A stretch of DNA of 64,000 nucleotides, taken from NCBI GenBank assembly GCA_034401135.1, contig JAWZSP010000006.1, positions 1,302,001-1,366,000 on the forward strand, written 5' to 3'. This DNA comes from Volutella citrinella. Taxonomy: Eukaryota; Ascomycota; Sordariomycetes; Hypocreales; Nectriaceae. Each line of letters begins with the position of its first letter. Position 1 is the first letter of the stretch. The position numbers were made by a program, and so were the translations under genes. This document shows positions 47,446 through 58,874 of the stretch, piece after piece. The notes below the pieces were generated by a model, which saw only the letters and a list, made by a program, of their open reading frames with translations, ran no database searches and was not told where the DNA came from.

Positions 47446-50112
47446 TTACGCCGCAGAAGGGATAGAGTTGCGGTTCCTCTTAGACTTGGCCTTGACGGCC
47501 TTTGCCACAGCCTCCTGTGCCTTCTTGTTTGCTTCCTTTTCCGCTGCTTCTTGCGAGAAATCCTTCCACTTCCTCCAGCCGTCGAAGTCAATGAGTGCCT
47601 GCATACAGCCCCATTCCATGACCTTTCGTTCCAGCCAGACAAAGTTGACGGGCTATAGATCTCGTCAGTCACCTGCTTTCCAATACGGCCCAGGGCCTGT
47701 GTGACTCTTGATACGACTTACCTTGGTTAAGAAATCGTTACAGCCAGCTGCGAGGGCCTCGTGTCTGTCGCTTTGGAGGGAGCTGGCCGTCAGGGCAACA
47801 ACAATTACGGGGCTCTTGAAGAGCGATGGGTTCTCAAGGCGATCTTGGTCCTTGAGCTCGCCGGTCGACTCTTCTGGCACGCTACTGCTTGGTGTTGAGG
47901 AGAAAACACCGATCGAGTTCACCCTCTCCAAGCGCCTGATCTCTCTTGTTGCATCCAGGCCGTTCATCACGGGGAGTTGGATATCCATAAGAACAAGATG
48001 AAAGCCGCCAGACCTCCATTTCTTGACAGCATCTCGTCCATTCATGGCAGTCTGCCACCGAACCTTTAACCGCTTGACGAAGGCCTCTAGCAGTTTGAGG
48101 TTGATCGGGTTATCCTCCACAATGAGAACGTTGATTGGAGGCACGCCGCCATTTAGCATTCCCGGTGGCAAGTTAAGATTGTCGGCTTTCTTTTTCTTGG
48201 CTCGAGTGGTTGATGGACGAGGCGACGAGAGTCGAGGAGGGGGGGTGGCTACTCGTGCCTGTGTAGGTTCGGGAGCTGGAGGTGTGGGAATCGTTGGAGG
48301 GGCAGGTGGCATGCCCGGGGGATCTGATGAGTTGGACTGGGTTCGTGATCGAGGAAGTCGAGGGTTAAATTGTTGGGCATGCTGCGTATGCTGCGTATGC
48401 TGAGGGTGCTGCGCGTGCTGTGCGTGCTGCGCGTGCTGTGTGTGCTGCGTGTGCTGTGCCGATGTTGCAGGCGCCGCTGCAGGTTGGCCGTTTGCCATGA
48501 TTGTCGGTGACGAAGTGTGCGTCCGGCCAAGCTTGGGTCGCTCGGGGCGGTCCCGATAACGAGTCCTGCCACCTGGTGATGGGATGGGAGGTAACTGGCC
48601 AGTCCCAAGGACCGCAATCGAGTGCGGGGCCTGAGCGTTGGCCTGGACGGGGACAGCGACTGGAAGATGAGGCGAAGATACCGCCCCGGCAACAGGAGGG
48701 AAGTATCCCTCCCCGGTTTCCAAAGGCCGCACCTCTTCGGCCGCGTAGTACGTCGATGTGTAGGACCCGGCGCCAGTGGGCCGGGGCGAGGCCTTGGGCG
48801 CGCGACGGGGAATGTCAATAATGAGGGCTTCATCGACGGTTTGTCCGCCAGGGTAATATGCATCCAGTGTGCGGCCTACAGGCTCTTCTGGCCCAAGGGC
48901 CCGGTCTTTGTGCTGCTCGCGAGGAAAGATGCGAATATTGAGATCGGGCGAATCGAAGGTGCGACCGAGCGAATTGGCGTACTTGCGAAGAATCATGTCA
49001 CGGACATCGTCGACGAGATCATCTTCGTTGACCGTGATGAGAGTGGGCGAGGCGTGAGGCCGCTTGACCCAGACCTTGCGAGTCACCATCTCTGGAGCGA
49101 TTGGTGGCAACAGGTCGTCATTCGCGGTAGGCCCTTGGAGAAGCGTCCTAATCAGGCCTGTTTGCCCAGTGGGCAGTAGGCTCTGGCGACGAGGTGGTCC
49201 GGAAGGCCGCGAGATAGTCGAGGAACGGGACGAGGAGCGGGCGATGTTAGAGCTCACGAGCTTGTCATGATCGCTGCTATCCCGGTTGTCGACGGCAACA
49301 ACAGCTCCTCCTGGGCTGACTGGGGCCTCGTCGGAGGCGTCGACACTCTCAGGCTCGGCCGGCGACTGTTCGCGAATGCGGTCTAGATTGGGATTGGTGA
49401 CAGAACGGTGCAGGTGCGGGCGCGCAGGTGACGACGGGGCGGACGTTGATGTAGAGTTGGACGCTGAAACTGAACGTCCAGAGGAAGTTGGCTGGGAAGG
49501 GCGAGGTTGCAGCACTGGGTTCCAACTTCGCCGTAGATCGTTTCCGGGCTGGTCCAACGCTGTTGCGAACTTGGAGTGGTGGCGCGGCTGGACATCCTTA
49601 GTGAGCGCCATAGGCGGCTGTAGCGGGTCAGCGGCTATGGTGGTCGCTGTTTCAGCGGTGTTTTTGGACCGGTCCAGGGGATCAAGCTCGGAAGCAGAGG
49701 GCGCCAGTGGCTTGGGACCATCTCCGGTCGAAGGCTCGACTTTGGCATCATCAACCACGGCAAACACGACGGCTTCAGTGCCGCATGCATCGGTCCCCAT
49801 CGCGCACTTCTTGTCGTCGACTATCGCAAGCGAGGCGGCCTTTGTCGCCGTGGTGTTGGTTGACGCAGTCGATGCTCTTGTCGCCGTTGTCTGTCCCAAG
49901 CTGGCATCGTTTGACGTCGCTGCACGAACTAGCTCCGGGCGTCTTTCGTCGCCGGCTGTCATCGGCGTCGGTTGGCGGGACTCCTCGTCGTCTGCCCTGT
50001 GGATGGACACCGAATCGCCAATGCTGTGAACGGACGATATGAGTGATGCTGTGGCCGAGTGTCGTCGCCGCGTGAACTTGGCCCTGAGGCGGGTCGCGAG
50101 GTCTTTAACCAT
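47446..50112 (-). CDS. SSK1: SSK1-type response regulator of the HOG pathway
   Basis: Two exons (50112-47722, 47652-47446) give 865 residues. Ssk1 receives phosphate from a histidine phosphotransfer protein; unphosphorylated Ssk1 activates the Ssk2-type MAPKKK of the osmotic and oxidative stress (HOG/SAK) cascade. The receiver domain begins near residue 658 (NVLIVEDNPINLKLL), with the phospho-acceptor Asp near 709 in LVLMDIQLPVMNG and the conserved Lys in CNDFLTK at the splice junction. Exon 2 gives PVNFVWLERKVMEWGCMQAL and a Lys/Ala-rich tail, as in filamentous-fungal Ssk1. The long N-terminal region is low-complexity, with a Gln-His tandem (residues about 549-578). It lies divergent from the CCDC97-type gene. 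Confidence 0.93.
48377..48465. repeat. Imperfect 9-base coding repeat in SSK1 (Q-H-T/A)n
   Basis: About ten copies of a CAGCACACR-like unit on the minus strand encode a Gln-His-Thr/Ala run. It lies in the disordered part of Ssk1, so copy number could vary without harming the fold. Confidence 0.75.
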
Positions 50113-51135
50113 GACATGTGCAGAGCTGCCGTAGCAGGGGTGGGAGACTGGGGAGAGGCAGCAGCACTCTTAGATGAGGGCTAGCTCACCAGGCCACGGA
50201 GCTCGATGCCAGCTCGTCTGAAGGGGAGAGCGGCCCCCTGATAGAATGGAAGAATGGAATTGAGCCTCAGTGCAAATGTCGGTCATTCGAGGCTGTGACG
50301 GAGCAGAGCCCGGGCTCCCCCCCCGCCTGTTCAGGCGAGTTGAAAATAACGGGTCGGACTATTGGCTTGTATGGCTTGGGGGTTGATGCAGAAGCGAGGG
50401 AGCTTAGCCAACGGGCGACGCGATGTCGTGTTGTGCAGGCCGGGGAGATGGACGTCGTTGGCAGGCAGGCAAGAGGGAAAGACTGGCAGATTGAGGCGAC
50501 GCAGCCCGCATCTCTCTATCTATCAATCACGCAGCCCAAAGCCCGGGCTCATGCGCTGTGGCATTTTCTTGGTCTGCTCATTTTACGATGGCTCCGGCGC
50601 GCGCACCATCGAGATCGGGCCATGGAATTATAGGAGTAATACAACGACTCATCGCGTGGGCCTAGAGCTCCGAGCTCTGTTGCGACCAGGGTGTCCCCGT
50701 CAGCTAAGCTGCTTTCTGGACCACACATCAGATTCACACCGCATAATCGCGTTCTGCTCGCGGCACTTGTTCAGTCCAGTTCTCATGGACCCGTCCGTCC
50801 GTCCGTCCTCGTAGTGCCCAGGCCTTTTTCTCATATCAAATTCCCAATGGTCTTGAACCCCACATTGAATTCCGATGAGTCCCACACGGTCGTGATTAGG
50901 TGGAAATTCCGAAAGCTTGGGAAGGCCACGCGATTCATTGGAAATCTGCCAGGCTCGATGACAAAGGCGCTGACCCAGATGACGGAGACAGTACGGCAGA
51001 CACAGCAAATCCAATGCTGGCACTGTCTTGCCGCTCATGCTCACCCATCTCATAACCAGCCCAACATAACCAATCCGTAGAGATTTTCAAACCTGATCAA
51101 CAAACACCCAGCACTGTTTGATTGATTTGGCCAAG
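50113..51135. other. Divergent promoter region, SSK1 / CCDC97-like
   Basis: About 1 kb between two divergent starts. It contains a C run at 50318-50325 and pyrimidine-rich stretches, with no supportable gene. Confidence 0.5.
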
Positions 51136-51806
51136 ATGCACGCCGACGAGGAATTCGAAAAGCCCATCCCCAGGGGCTCCAAACTCCCTGCCCACGCCGC
51201 GCAGATCCAGGCACAGAACCGTCGGCGCGAGTATCTATCAAGACACCCTGCCTACTTTGACAGCATTGAGCATGAGCTAGCCGGTATGTTTGCGATTAGC
51301 ATCTCCATATTCATAGTGCCAAATCTGACACCGTACCAGACCCTGTCCTCTATGAAAGGCTCGTGAGGCGCTACCAATCAGCCGCCGAGCGCGAAGCCGA
51401 AGGAAAAGCAAAGGGCTATGGGCGGACTCTGGAGTCTGCTCTGCAACGCGGAGAGTCCAAACTCTCCGCTCTCGGTCGCAAAGAGGAGATTGACACCAAG
51501 ATGAGCGAAAACGCAGCCCTAGAGGCCCTGGAAGATACTGCCTGGCAACAGGAGGTTTCGGACAAGGAGTCTGGCCTTCGGCAGTGGCACGCCTTCCTGG
51601 AAGAGCGCTTTATCCGAGGACTCGATGATGATTTCGATTATCACCTTATCGACGAGGACGAGGATCTCGACTCCATGGCCCGCACTGACGCCCAGGACGC
51701 GTGGTTTGACGATGAGGAGCCAAGCTGGGCCGAGGGTCGCCATGGCGCAGCACCGGGCACTGAACCCGCCGAACGGCAGGGCGAGACAGGAATCCAGGAT
51801 TTCTGA
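51136..51806 (+). CDS. CCDC97/DUF2052-type acidic coiled-coil protein
   Basis: Two exons (51136-51283, 51340-51806) give 204 residues. The sequence matches the CCDC97-like family: an N-terminal REYLSRHPAYFDSIEHELADP motif, then YERLVRRYQSAAEREAEG, then an acidic helix and FIRGLDDDFDYHLIDEDEDLD. Human CCDC97 associates with the SF3b splicing complex, so a nuclear role is plausible, though untested for the fungal branch. The splice restores the otherwise broken ELADPVLYERL motif, which supports the model. Confidence 0.82.
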
Positions 51807-52163
51807 TGCACCCATGCACTCAGCGAGCGAACCAGACTCACTTCCCCTGCCGGCCGGCTTCGATATGCCGCTGAGCCCGACGATGCACTGGGCAATCAAT
51901 GATATATGGGCCAGAGTTGACCCGGCTAAATGGACCTTGGGTCTATGGCTAAATGCACTCACCCGCCGGACCAACAAAGTTGCATGGCAGTCTCAGAGCA
52001 CGACCCTTGGGGCTAAATAAGTCACAAAGCTTCAAGGAGTATTATTTAAGTGTTGGTCGCAAGGCGTTCTCCATTTGCCTCCTTTGACCTCGACAGCAGC
52101 AGCTATTAAACGCATTGCCAGAGCAGCACCCTTCCCCCTCCCCCTCCCCCTCCCAACCCCACC
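51807..52163. other. Promoter region of GH43 gene
   Basis: Contains TATTTAAG near 52043 as a possible TATA element and a CT repeat (three CCCCCT-like units at 52132-52154) directly before the start codon. A pyrimidine-rich leader is common in fungal 5' UTRs. No gene is seen. Confidence 0.5.
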
Positions 52164-53147
52164 ATGGCACCTCTTATCACCAACATCTACACTGCCGACC
52201 CTTCGGCTCATGTGTTTAATGGGAAAGTCTACATATACCCTTCTCACGACAGGGAGACTGAGGCGAAGCACAGCGGTGATGGAGATCAGTTCGACATGGT
52301 TGACTACCACGTGTTCAGTCTGGACAGCCTCAGCCCTCCTACCCCGGTGACTGACCACGGCGTTGCCCTTAGGATGGAAGATGTTCCCTGGGTATCAAAG
52401 CAAATGTGGGCACCCGACGCTGCCGAGAAGAATGGGAAATACTACCTGTACTTCCCAGCCCGCGACAAGAGCAATATTTTCCGCATTGGTGTTGCCGTGG
52501 CAGACAAGCCAGAGGGGCCCTTCATCCCGGACCCGGAACCCATCAGAAACAGCTACAGCATTGACCCTGCATCTTACGTTGACGACGACGGCCAAGCATA
52601 CCTCTATTTTGGTGGCCTTTGGGGCGGCCAAATGCAATGCTACCAGAACGGCCCAGCCTCCTTCGACGAGTCTTGGCTGGGTAGCAAGGAAAAGACCGGC
52701 GAGGGGGTGTACGCCCAAGGTCCCCTGGTGGCGAGGCTCAGCGAGGACATGCACCAATTCGCAGGGGACGTCCAAGAGGTCACCATACTGGACCCAGAGA
52801 CTGGGAAGCCGCTGCTCGGCGACGATCATGCGCGCCGGTTCTTCGAAGCCGCATGGGTGCACAAGAAGGGCCAGACGTACTACCTGTCCTACTCAACGGG
52901 CGACACGCACTACATTTGCTACGCCACGAGCTCTTCGCCTGTTGGGCCATTCGTGTACGGTGGGCGAATCCTCGAGCCTGTTATCGGCTGGACAACGCAC
53001 CACTCTGTTGTCGAGTTTGAGGGTCGCACATATCTCTTCTATCATGACTGCGAGATGAGCGGTGGAAAGAGTCACCTTAGATCAGTCAAGGTCAAGGAGA
53101 TATTTTATGGAGATGATGGAGCGATAATCACCACAAACGCTGATTGA
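52164..53147 (+). CDS. Glycoside hydrolase family 43 (beta-xylosidase/arabinofuranosidase type)
   Basis: One exon of 327 residues with a CACCATGG start context. The GH43 five-bladed propeller is shown by repeated YxYxS/F-G strands and the three acidic catalytic positions: Asp12 (YTADPSAHVFNGK, general base), Asp134 (SIDPASYVDDDG, pKa modulator) and Glu228 (FFEAAWVHK, general acid). The family hydrolyses arabinose or xylose linkages in hemicellulose; the exact substrate cannot be read from sequence. No signal peptide is seen, so the enzyme is probably intracellular and acts on imported oligosaccharides. Its 3' end faces the lipase gene across 220 bases. Confidence 0.93.
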   Translation: MAPLITNIYTADPSAHVFNGKVYIYPSHDRETEAKHSGDGDQFDMVDYHVFSLDSLSPPTPVTDHGVALRMEDVPWVSKQMWAPDAAEKNGKYYLYFPARDKSNIFRIGVAVADKPEGPFIPDPEPIRNSYSIDPASYVDDDGQAYLYFGGLWGGQMQCYQNGPASFDESWLGSKEKTGEGVYAQGPLVARLSEDMHQFAGDVQEVTILDPETGKPLLGDDHARRFFEAAWVHKKGQTYYLSYSTGDTHYICYATSSSPVGPFVYGGRILEPVIGWTTHHSVVEFEGRTYLFYHDCEMSGGKSHLRSVKVKEIFYGDDGAIITTNAD

Positions 53148-53367
53148 GTTGGCCAATGTTGGCACACCGCCCCCTGTTTGCCGGAGACAGTACTTTGTAG
53201 CTGCGGAAGAATGAAATAGAAATGAAAGCTGTGCATTTGCCGAGAGGCTGTGTAGTTTTTACAGAGAAATAAACCTTTTCCCATGTCGTCTCCATGTAAC
53301 CCAAATGTGGAGATACCGTCCACCTTCATTAAACCTTCCCATTATTTTGAGACCCGTTGTCGTGATA

Positions 53368-56300
53368 TCATCCAGAAACACCCAAATGAAGTTTATCCAA
53401 TGCCTCTTCATACTTTGCTGGGCTGTGGTCCAGCAACATGCTCGCTCCAAATCGTAGCTCGCTGAACCGGGCTTCAACATTCTTGACATATTTGAGGACA
53501 ACCCTTTGCGCCGGCCTTCCCATATCGTTTTCAGAAGAAACAAGGAACGCCTCTCGTCTCAGTACCCGTTGGCTCTCAATGGTTAAGACCTCGCCAGGAG
53601 GGACAAGCTTCTCATTAGACATGCTGGACCGTAGAATCTGTAGGACTGGGAATTCCCACTGTGCTGCCTCGCCTTGCGGAGCTGTCAAGGGTGACTGACC
53701 AAGCCAACGGCCCGAGAACCCACTCTGCAATGTTTCCCAGATCTTTTGGCGAATCTCGGCCTTTGCTTGGTGTTCCTCATTCTTGAATGCCAAGGCCACT
53801 GCTTGAAAGTCCCGAAGTACACCTAATGAGAGGTAGGGCACTATGTCATTGCCGTGGACAACGCTGGTGATCAATCCAACCGTCCTTTTGCGGAGCGAGG
53901 TAGACATTGTGCTGGGCGGGCCATATGCATAAACGTGAATAGGGCGTCGTGGCGGCAAGTGAGGTGGCATTGGCCCTGCGTCCACAGCAACTCGATGGGT
54001 TTCTGACCGACTGGGAGGATCCAAGGCCGTGACAAATCCAGCCCCTGCCGGGTTGGGTTCGGATATCATGACCCCTAATAGAGCCGTGACGGCACCGCCG
54101 AGCGAGTGGCCGCAGAGCACGAGTCCATAGTCTGGGAATTCAAGTAACGCTTCCCTAATCGTCACCAAAACCCGTCCATCATCGCCATAGAGCAACCTCT
54201 GCGCGGATGCGTGAACTCCTTTGTGGACCTTGTACCCTTTTCCACGCCAAGTCAACGTGTCGTAATCACAAGTCATGTCGGCCAACACATCTTCAAAGCC
54301 CAGGGTACCGCGACAAGCAAGCACAACGGTTTTCGCATGATGGTCGAGAGATATATAATGAACCAGGGGCACGCCTGTTCCTGTTGAACCACTGGAGTCT
54401 GTACCTCCTTGGGGATCAACAAAGGATGCTAGGAGAATATTATGGGCGTCAGATCTGGTATGATGAACGAAGTGCCTCACATCGGTGTGAACTGATTCTC
54501 GGGAGTTCTGCAATGGTACTTCTGTGGAGATGCCCAAGACCTTCAGGAAATGGGAACCATAAGACGCGGAGGAAAACCTCATGTAGCTTGTAATGTTCCG
54601 AAGAACATGTTCCCTTGGGAAGATGCCCTCCATGACGCCGTCCCTCCTCAGCGTATTGATGGCCCCCGCTGGGGTGTATGGGCTCTTGTTGTAGTAAGAC
54701 GAGAGGACCAACGATGATTGGGAATCGTTTGATGCCAGACTGTACAAACTGGGTGCCCTGGAGACGGCTCTGCGACTGCCGACGCCAGATACATAAAGAG
54801 ACCTGCTTCGATTGGGGCTTGCGGCTCGTGGAGTCACCCACGCTGTTTCGCTGCCGAAGTCGGTCCTCAGAATATTTGGAGACCGTGGCCGAAGTCCGCC
54901 AGATGCACTAAGAGAAAAAGTGTCCGTCTGGGAGACCACCGAGTCTCGTCTGCTCTCGTGCACTGAGACATAGCTTGCTCGCGAGGAGCTTCTCGGCCTA
55001 AGTTGAGGTTCATTGACCTTGGGCTTCTCAAGAGTGCCTCTGCGAGGCGTGACCAAAATCTTGTTGGGCGTGGCACTCGGGCTGAGAGCTCCTTTGATAT
55101 CCCTTTCCTTCCACAACGGGGGGGATTTAGCATCTGGCACCGTCGTATCTTTGTGCCACATATTCGTGAGGGACTGGCTTCCTTCTTTTAGAGCTTGCTT
55201 GAAGCTGCCTTTCTTTTCGCCTTTTCCGGTAAGGATGTGCTCTGGTCTCTTCTTCGCCAAAATCTTCTTGCTCGATATTGAATTCTCTCGACATAGTCCT
55301 GCTCTTGATCGCGAGGCCGCTGTGTCTTGGGTCACTCGAGACCTCTTTTGATTTGCTCCCGTCTTAGGTTTCAGTGCGCGCGCTCCAGGCGATGGTTGGA
55401 CGTTGACGTCTCCAACCCTCAACTCTTTCCCCTCCTGGGGTTGAGTATTCGTTTTCTTTAGGGAAGGTTTGGAAGCTTCTCGAGGGGGAATAGCTGGAGG
55501 CTCGGTGCCACGCCTTATGGGTAGGCCTTGGTTCCCGCAAGGTGTGGCATCGGGCGGAGACTCTTGGCCCTTCTGTTTGCTGGGTGCTACTTTGGCTGAT
55601 TCGCTATTGCTCGAGCTCGACGAGTCTTCGTTCGACAATTCGACAATTTTCATGTGTGGGGCTTGCTCGCGATTTCGAAACGATGTGCTGTCATCCTTTG
55701 ACCTTTCCAGCTTATAGACGACTCGATAAGACGTCTCACCACGGCGCTTGCGTGGACTGTCTGGTGCTGCACTCTGGGAATACTCGCTGATCTTGGTTTC
55801 GATGATTTCTGCGCCAGGCAACTTGGGCATTACGATAGGCTCGGGTCCGTCAATATCGACTGAGATGATTTGGGTGGTGGAAACGAAGTTCGATACAGTA
55901 ATGGTCGTTTCAGGCGGGAGTGTCGAGGCGATCTCCTTTTTCAAGCGCCGCAAGGTTGCGTCTTCATCGTCAACGAAATCGCGATGCCCATTGTCAGTAG
56001 AAGCGAGACTCACGGGCCTCAGTTCAGCAGCAGGTAGCTGTGATGTATCGAGGTGTGAGGGTCGAACGGAGCGTCGGTTTGGTGCCAGGATATCCACTCT
56101 TTCTCCATCGTCCAAAACAACAACATCCCACACGACGTCCTCGATAGCATGGCGCCGTGCCTCCTCCCTGGGTAGCCGCCAGGAAGCCTTTTGCAGATAG
56201 GCGAGAGCGCACAAAGCGGAAAGTAGATCGATAACACCCACAGGACCGCCTTTGGCCCCAGTGGCTGGGTCACGGAACTCTCGGCGTATCAGAGTAACAA

Positions 56301-56769
56301 TGCTAGCGATAGCTCGTGAGGACTCGGTGGAACCAAGGAGCTGGTCGAGGGAAGATAACAGAAGTTGTGTTACATCCGAGGCCAAATTGATGGTAGTGCT
56401 GGTAAAGTGGAAGCCGGCAGTCGTCCAGAAGACGGCTTGCGTCATAGCATGGTGCAGACCCTCGAGGCTTCGCTCGATAACGGACTCGGCCTCCAGAGCC
56501 GAAAGGTCGGAGCGGGATCTGGCAAGGGTTTCTCTGCCTGCGCGGCTCAAGACGGACTCAACGAGACTGCGAGCCAACTCGAGGCTGGACAAGGTGGTGA
56601 TTCTTGCTGCGCCGAGGCCGAAGGAGCCAGCGGCGGAGCCTACCCGAATGGCAAGACTGGTTGAGCGTGTTGCAAGGCTGACCGCCTGTGCAACAGGTGC
56701 CGGGAGCAGCGTGCGGCCGGGCAGGGGAGGCGTGACATCGGGGGCGGGTGGATCTTTGTGGTTGCTCAT
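53368..56769 (-). CDS. Class 3 lipase, diacylglycerol-lipase-like
   Basis: A single exon of 1133 residues. The alpha/beta-hydrolase domain is in the last third: LVHYISLDHHAKTVVLACRG leads to the oxyanion-region RGTLGFEDVLADM, then the nucleophile elbow LCGHSLGG with Ser near residue 886, then YGPPSTMS and HGNDIVPYLSLG with the likely acid Asp. This order matches sn1-specific diacylglycerol lipases and fungal relatives. The N-terminal 250 residues contain weakly hydrophobic helices, and a long disordered Ser/Lys-rich linker separates them from the hydrolase. Membrane association is likely but no strong transmembrane helix is obvious. The substrate is not certain. Confidence 0.88.
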   Translation of the reverse strand: MSNHKDPPAPDVTPPLPGRTLLPAPVAQAVSLATRSTSLAIRVGSAAGSFGLGAARITTLSSLELARSLVESVLSRAGRETLARSRSDLSALEAESVIERSLEGLHHAMTQAVFWTTAGFHFTSTTINLASDVTQLLLSSLDQLLGSTESSRAIASIVTLIRREFRDPATGAKGGPVGVIDLLSALCALAYLQKASWRLPREEARRHAIEDVVWDVVVLDDGERVDILAPNRRSVRPSHLDTSQLPAAELRPVSLASTDNGHRDFVDDEDATLRRLKKEIASTLPPETTITVSNFVSTTQIISVDIDGPEPIVMPKLPGAEIIETKISEYSQSAAPDSPRKRRGETSYRVVYKLERSKDDSTSFRNREQAPHMKIVELSNEDSSSSSNSESAKVAPSKQKGQESPPDATPCGNQGLPIRRGTEPPAIPPREASKPSLKKTNTQPQEGKELRVGDVNVQPSPGARALKPKTGANQKRSRVTQDTAASRSRAGLCRENSISSKKILAKKRPEHILTGKGEKKGSFKQALKEGSQSLTNMWHKDTTVPDAKSPPLWKERDIKGALSPSATPNKILVTPRRGTLEKPKVNEPQLRPRSSSRASYVSVHESRRDSVVSQTDTFSLSASGGLRPRSPNILRTDFGSETAWVTPRAASPNRSRSLYVSGVGSRRAVSRAPSLYSLASNDSQSSLVLSSYYNKSPYTPAGAINTLRRDGVMEGIFPREHVLRNITSYMRFSSASYGSHFLKVLGISTEVPLQNSRESVHTDVRHFVHHTRSDAHNILLASFVDPQGGTDSSGSTGTGVPLVHYISLDHHAKTVVLACRGTLGFEDVLADMTCDYDTLTWRGKGYKVHKGVHASAQRLLYGDDGRVLVTIREALLEFPDYGLVLCGHSLGGAVTALLGVMISEPNPAGAGFVTALDPPSRSETHRVAVDAGPMPPHLPPRRPIHVYAYGPPSTMSTSLRKRTVGLITSVVHGNDIVPYLSLGVLRDFQAVALAFKNEEHQAKAEIRQKIWETLQSGFSGRWLGQSPLTAPQGEAAQWEFPVLQILRSSMSNEKLVPPGEVLTIESQRVLRREAFLVSSENDMGRPAQRVVLKYVKNVEARFSELRFGASMLLDHSPAKYEEALDKLHLGVSG

Positions 56770-58257
56770 GATGCCAAATCCATGCTGAGGCTCAGCTTGG
56801 GGAGCATCTGGAGACTGCAGATGGTGGTAGTAGAGTATCGGTGCGAAGCGAGGTGGATATACAGCGTATGCAGAACAACAACAAGGACCAAGGCATCAAC
56901 ACGGCGGCTGTACACCAATGACAGTTCCTGTCGGCACTGCTTCGAAGGGAGTGGCAAATGGCATGTTGAGGCGTCAACGTCCAGGTGGGATGCAGTGACA
57001 GTGGAATTGGGGTAAAATTGACGTGATAGACGCGAGCTCTTTACTGGACGCAAGGGCTGATAAGCGGTGCCTGGCTATACTATTTGCATGTGACTGAAGG
57101 TGGACAGGGAAGGCACCTTGAGCATGCGTTACAGATGTTGGATGTACCTGAGTACCTTGCCTGAGGCCCGATGGTATGGAGCGCGTCAACATTGGGCCTC
57201 CACAACACTGCCCACGGACAATTGGAATGATCGTATAGTGTTATCGCGGGTGTCGGGAAATTAATCACCCAGTCTTGTTTAATTTTAACATCATGCGATG
57301 GTATGCTGAGCAACATTTGCGAGAAGCAAAACAGAAAACACGCGAACCTGAAGTAAACGAAAGTGCAGGCCAGAAAAAACCTCCGAAATGACCAGCCCCT
57401 TGGCCTAGATTGGCGAGTGACTTCATTTCGAACTGCCCTTAGCCGTACATTAGTCTGAACATATCGACCTCACGGTCTTCTTGCAACGCAGCTGTCATGC
57501 TCACCTCACTCATTGCAGGCACCGTCAACAGGAGCAAACGCTGTGGTAGCCTCGAACATAGCACGCATGATCTTGTTTATGCAACATCCGAACCCCCTTG
57601 TCGCGGATCCAACCGGCCCACTCGCGGCCAATTCTTTTAGCTCTCTGGATGACCGGAACCCCGGATCCAACGTGCCTTGTAATAAGCTCACCAGCAACCG
57701 TCAGCTTGGCGTCTGGACTCGACCCGTGGCGAAGGTAAGCGGGCATCTACCAACGTAATACCTAGTGCTAGTTAGTAGCCCAAAGCGATACGATACTCAG
57801 GTCGGGATAGACGTAGTGGCGCCCCGGTCCCTGGTCACTGGCGCAGCCACCCAGGCACTGTGCTAACTGAAACTCCACCCCACTAGGAACGTGTGCGGGC
57901 TGATCGCCATCGCTGGGTAGCCGGAAAGCTGAGCCATGCGTCAGGTCCCTAATTATAGCCCGCCCCAACCTACCTGGTCAGGCTGACCGACAAGTTGAAA
58001 CGTGCAAATAATCCTCCCCTTCCCGGTTTTTGCATCCTCAACAACCAATCTGCCAACCTCGACCTACTACTCCAGCTTCACTCCTCGCCGCTACTTTCCG
58101 ATTGCGCCTTGTGGTTATCCATTCAATTCGCCGCCCGCCACCGCTCCCTGCTCGAACCCCCACGAACATCGACCCCGCGACATTGACCCCGCGATCAATT
58201 GGCTCTGCTACTCCCCAGCCCCCCGATATCAATACGCACATCAATACCAGCGTCGCC
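56770..58257. other. Divergent promoter region, lipase / GNA1
   Basis: About 1.5 kb between divergent starts. The last 250 bases before GNA1 are rich in CT and CCACC blocks, as in fungal leaders. No further gene is supportable. Confidence 0.5.
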
Positions 58258-58874
58258 ATGTCTTCAGACCAAGGGATCTTCTCCGCCGACCTCCTCTCGA
58301 CGGAGGTCGCGGCTGCTCTTCCCGAAGGATACACTCTGCGAGCCCTGCGAAAGTCGGACGCAAACAGCGGTTTCCTCGACTGCCTCCGTGTCCTCACCAC
58401 TGTCGGCGACTTTACCGAAGCCGACTTCGCCAAGCAGTACGACCAGATGGCCGCCGCTGGCAGCTACTATATCATCATTATCGAGGATACTTCCCGAACG
58501 GAGAAGCCCGTGGTCGGCACTGGCGCACTGATCGTGGAGCGCAAGTTGTGAGTTCCAGTTCTGGCAAGCCAGGGGCGCCAGGGGCGCCGTAGGAGTACAC
58601 AAAGTTCTAATTGACTGACTCGGCCAACAGCATCCACAGCCTCGGCGCCGTCGGCCACATCGAGGACATTGCCGTCGCCAAGGACCAGCAGGGCAAGAAG
58701 CTTGGTCTCCGCATCATCCAGGCGCTCGACCACATTGCCGACAAGGTCGGCTGCTACAAGAGCATCCTCGACTGCAGCGAGGCCAACGAGGGTTTCTACG
58801 TCAAGTGCGGCTTCCGCCGAGCCGGCCTCCAGATGGCCCACTACTACGAGGGCAACAAGGGTAAATCCCAGTGA
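58258..58874 (+). CDS. GNA1: Glucosamine 6-phosphate N-acetyltransferase
   Basis: Two exons (58258-58547, 58631-58874) give 177 residues. Gna1 acetylates glucosamine 6-phosphate with acetyl-CoA, a step to UDP-GlcNAc for chitin, N-glycans and GPI anchors. The GNAT fold is complete: beta strands with VGTGALIVERK, then HIEDIAVAKDQQGKKLGLRI (acetyl-CoA pyrophosphate loop), IIQALDHIADKVGCYKSILD, and the C-terminal FYVKCGFRRAGLQMAHYY. The 83-base intron splits the ERK|FIHSLG strand. Length is usual for fungal Gna1. It has no targeting signal and is cytosolic. Confidence 0.95.

Noticed and set aside
58038..58433. Minus-strand frame across the GNA1 leader
   Set aside because: It overlaps GNA1 exon 1 antisense and has no recognisable motif.
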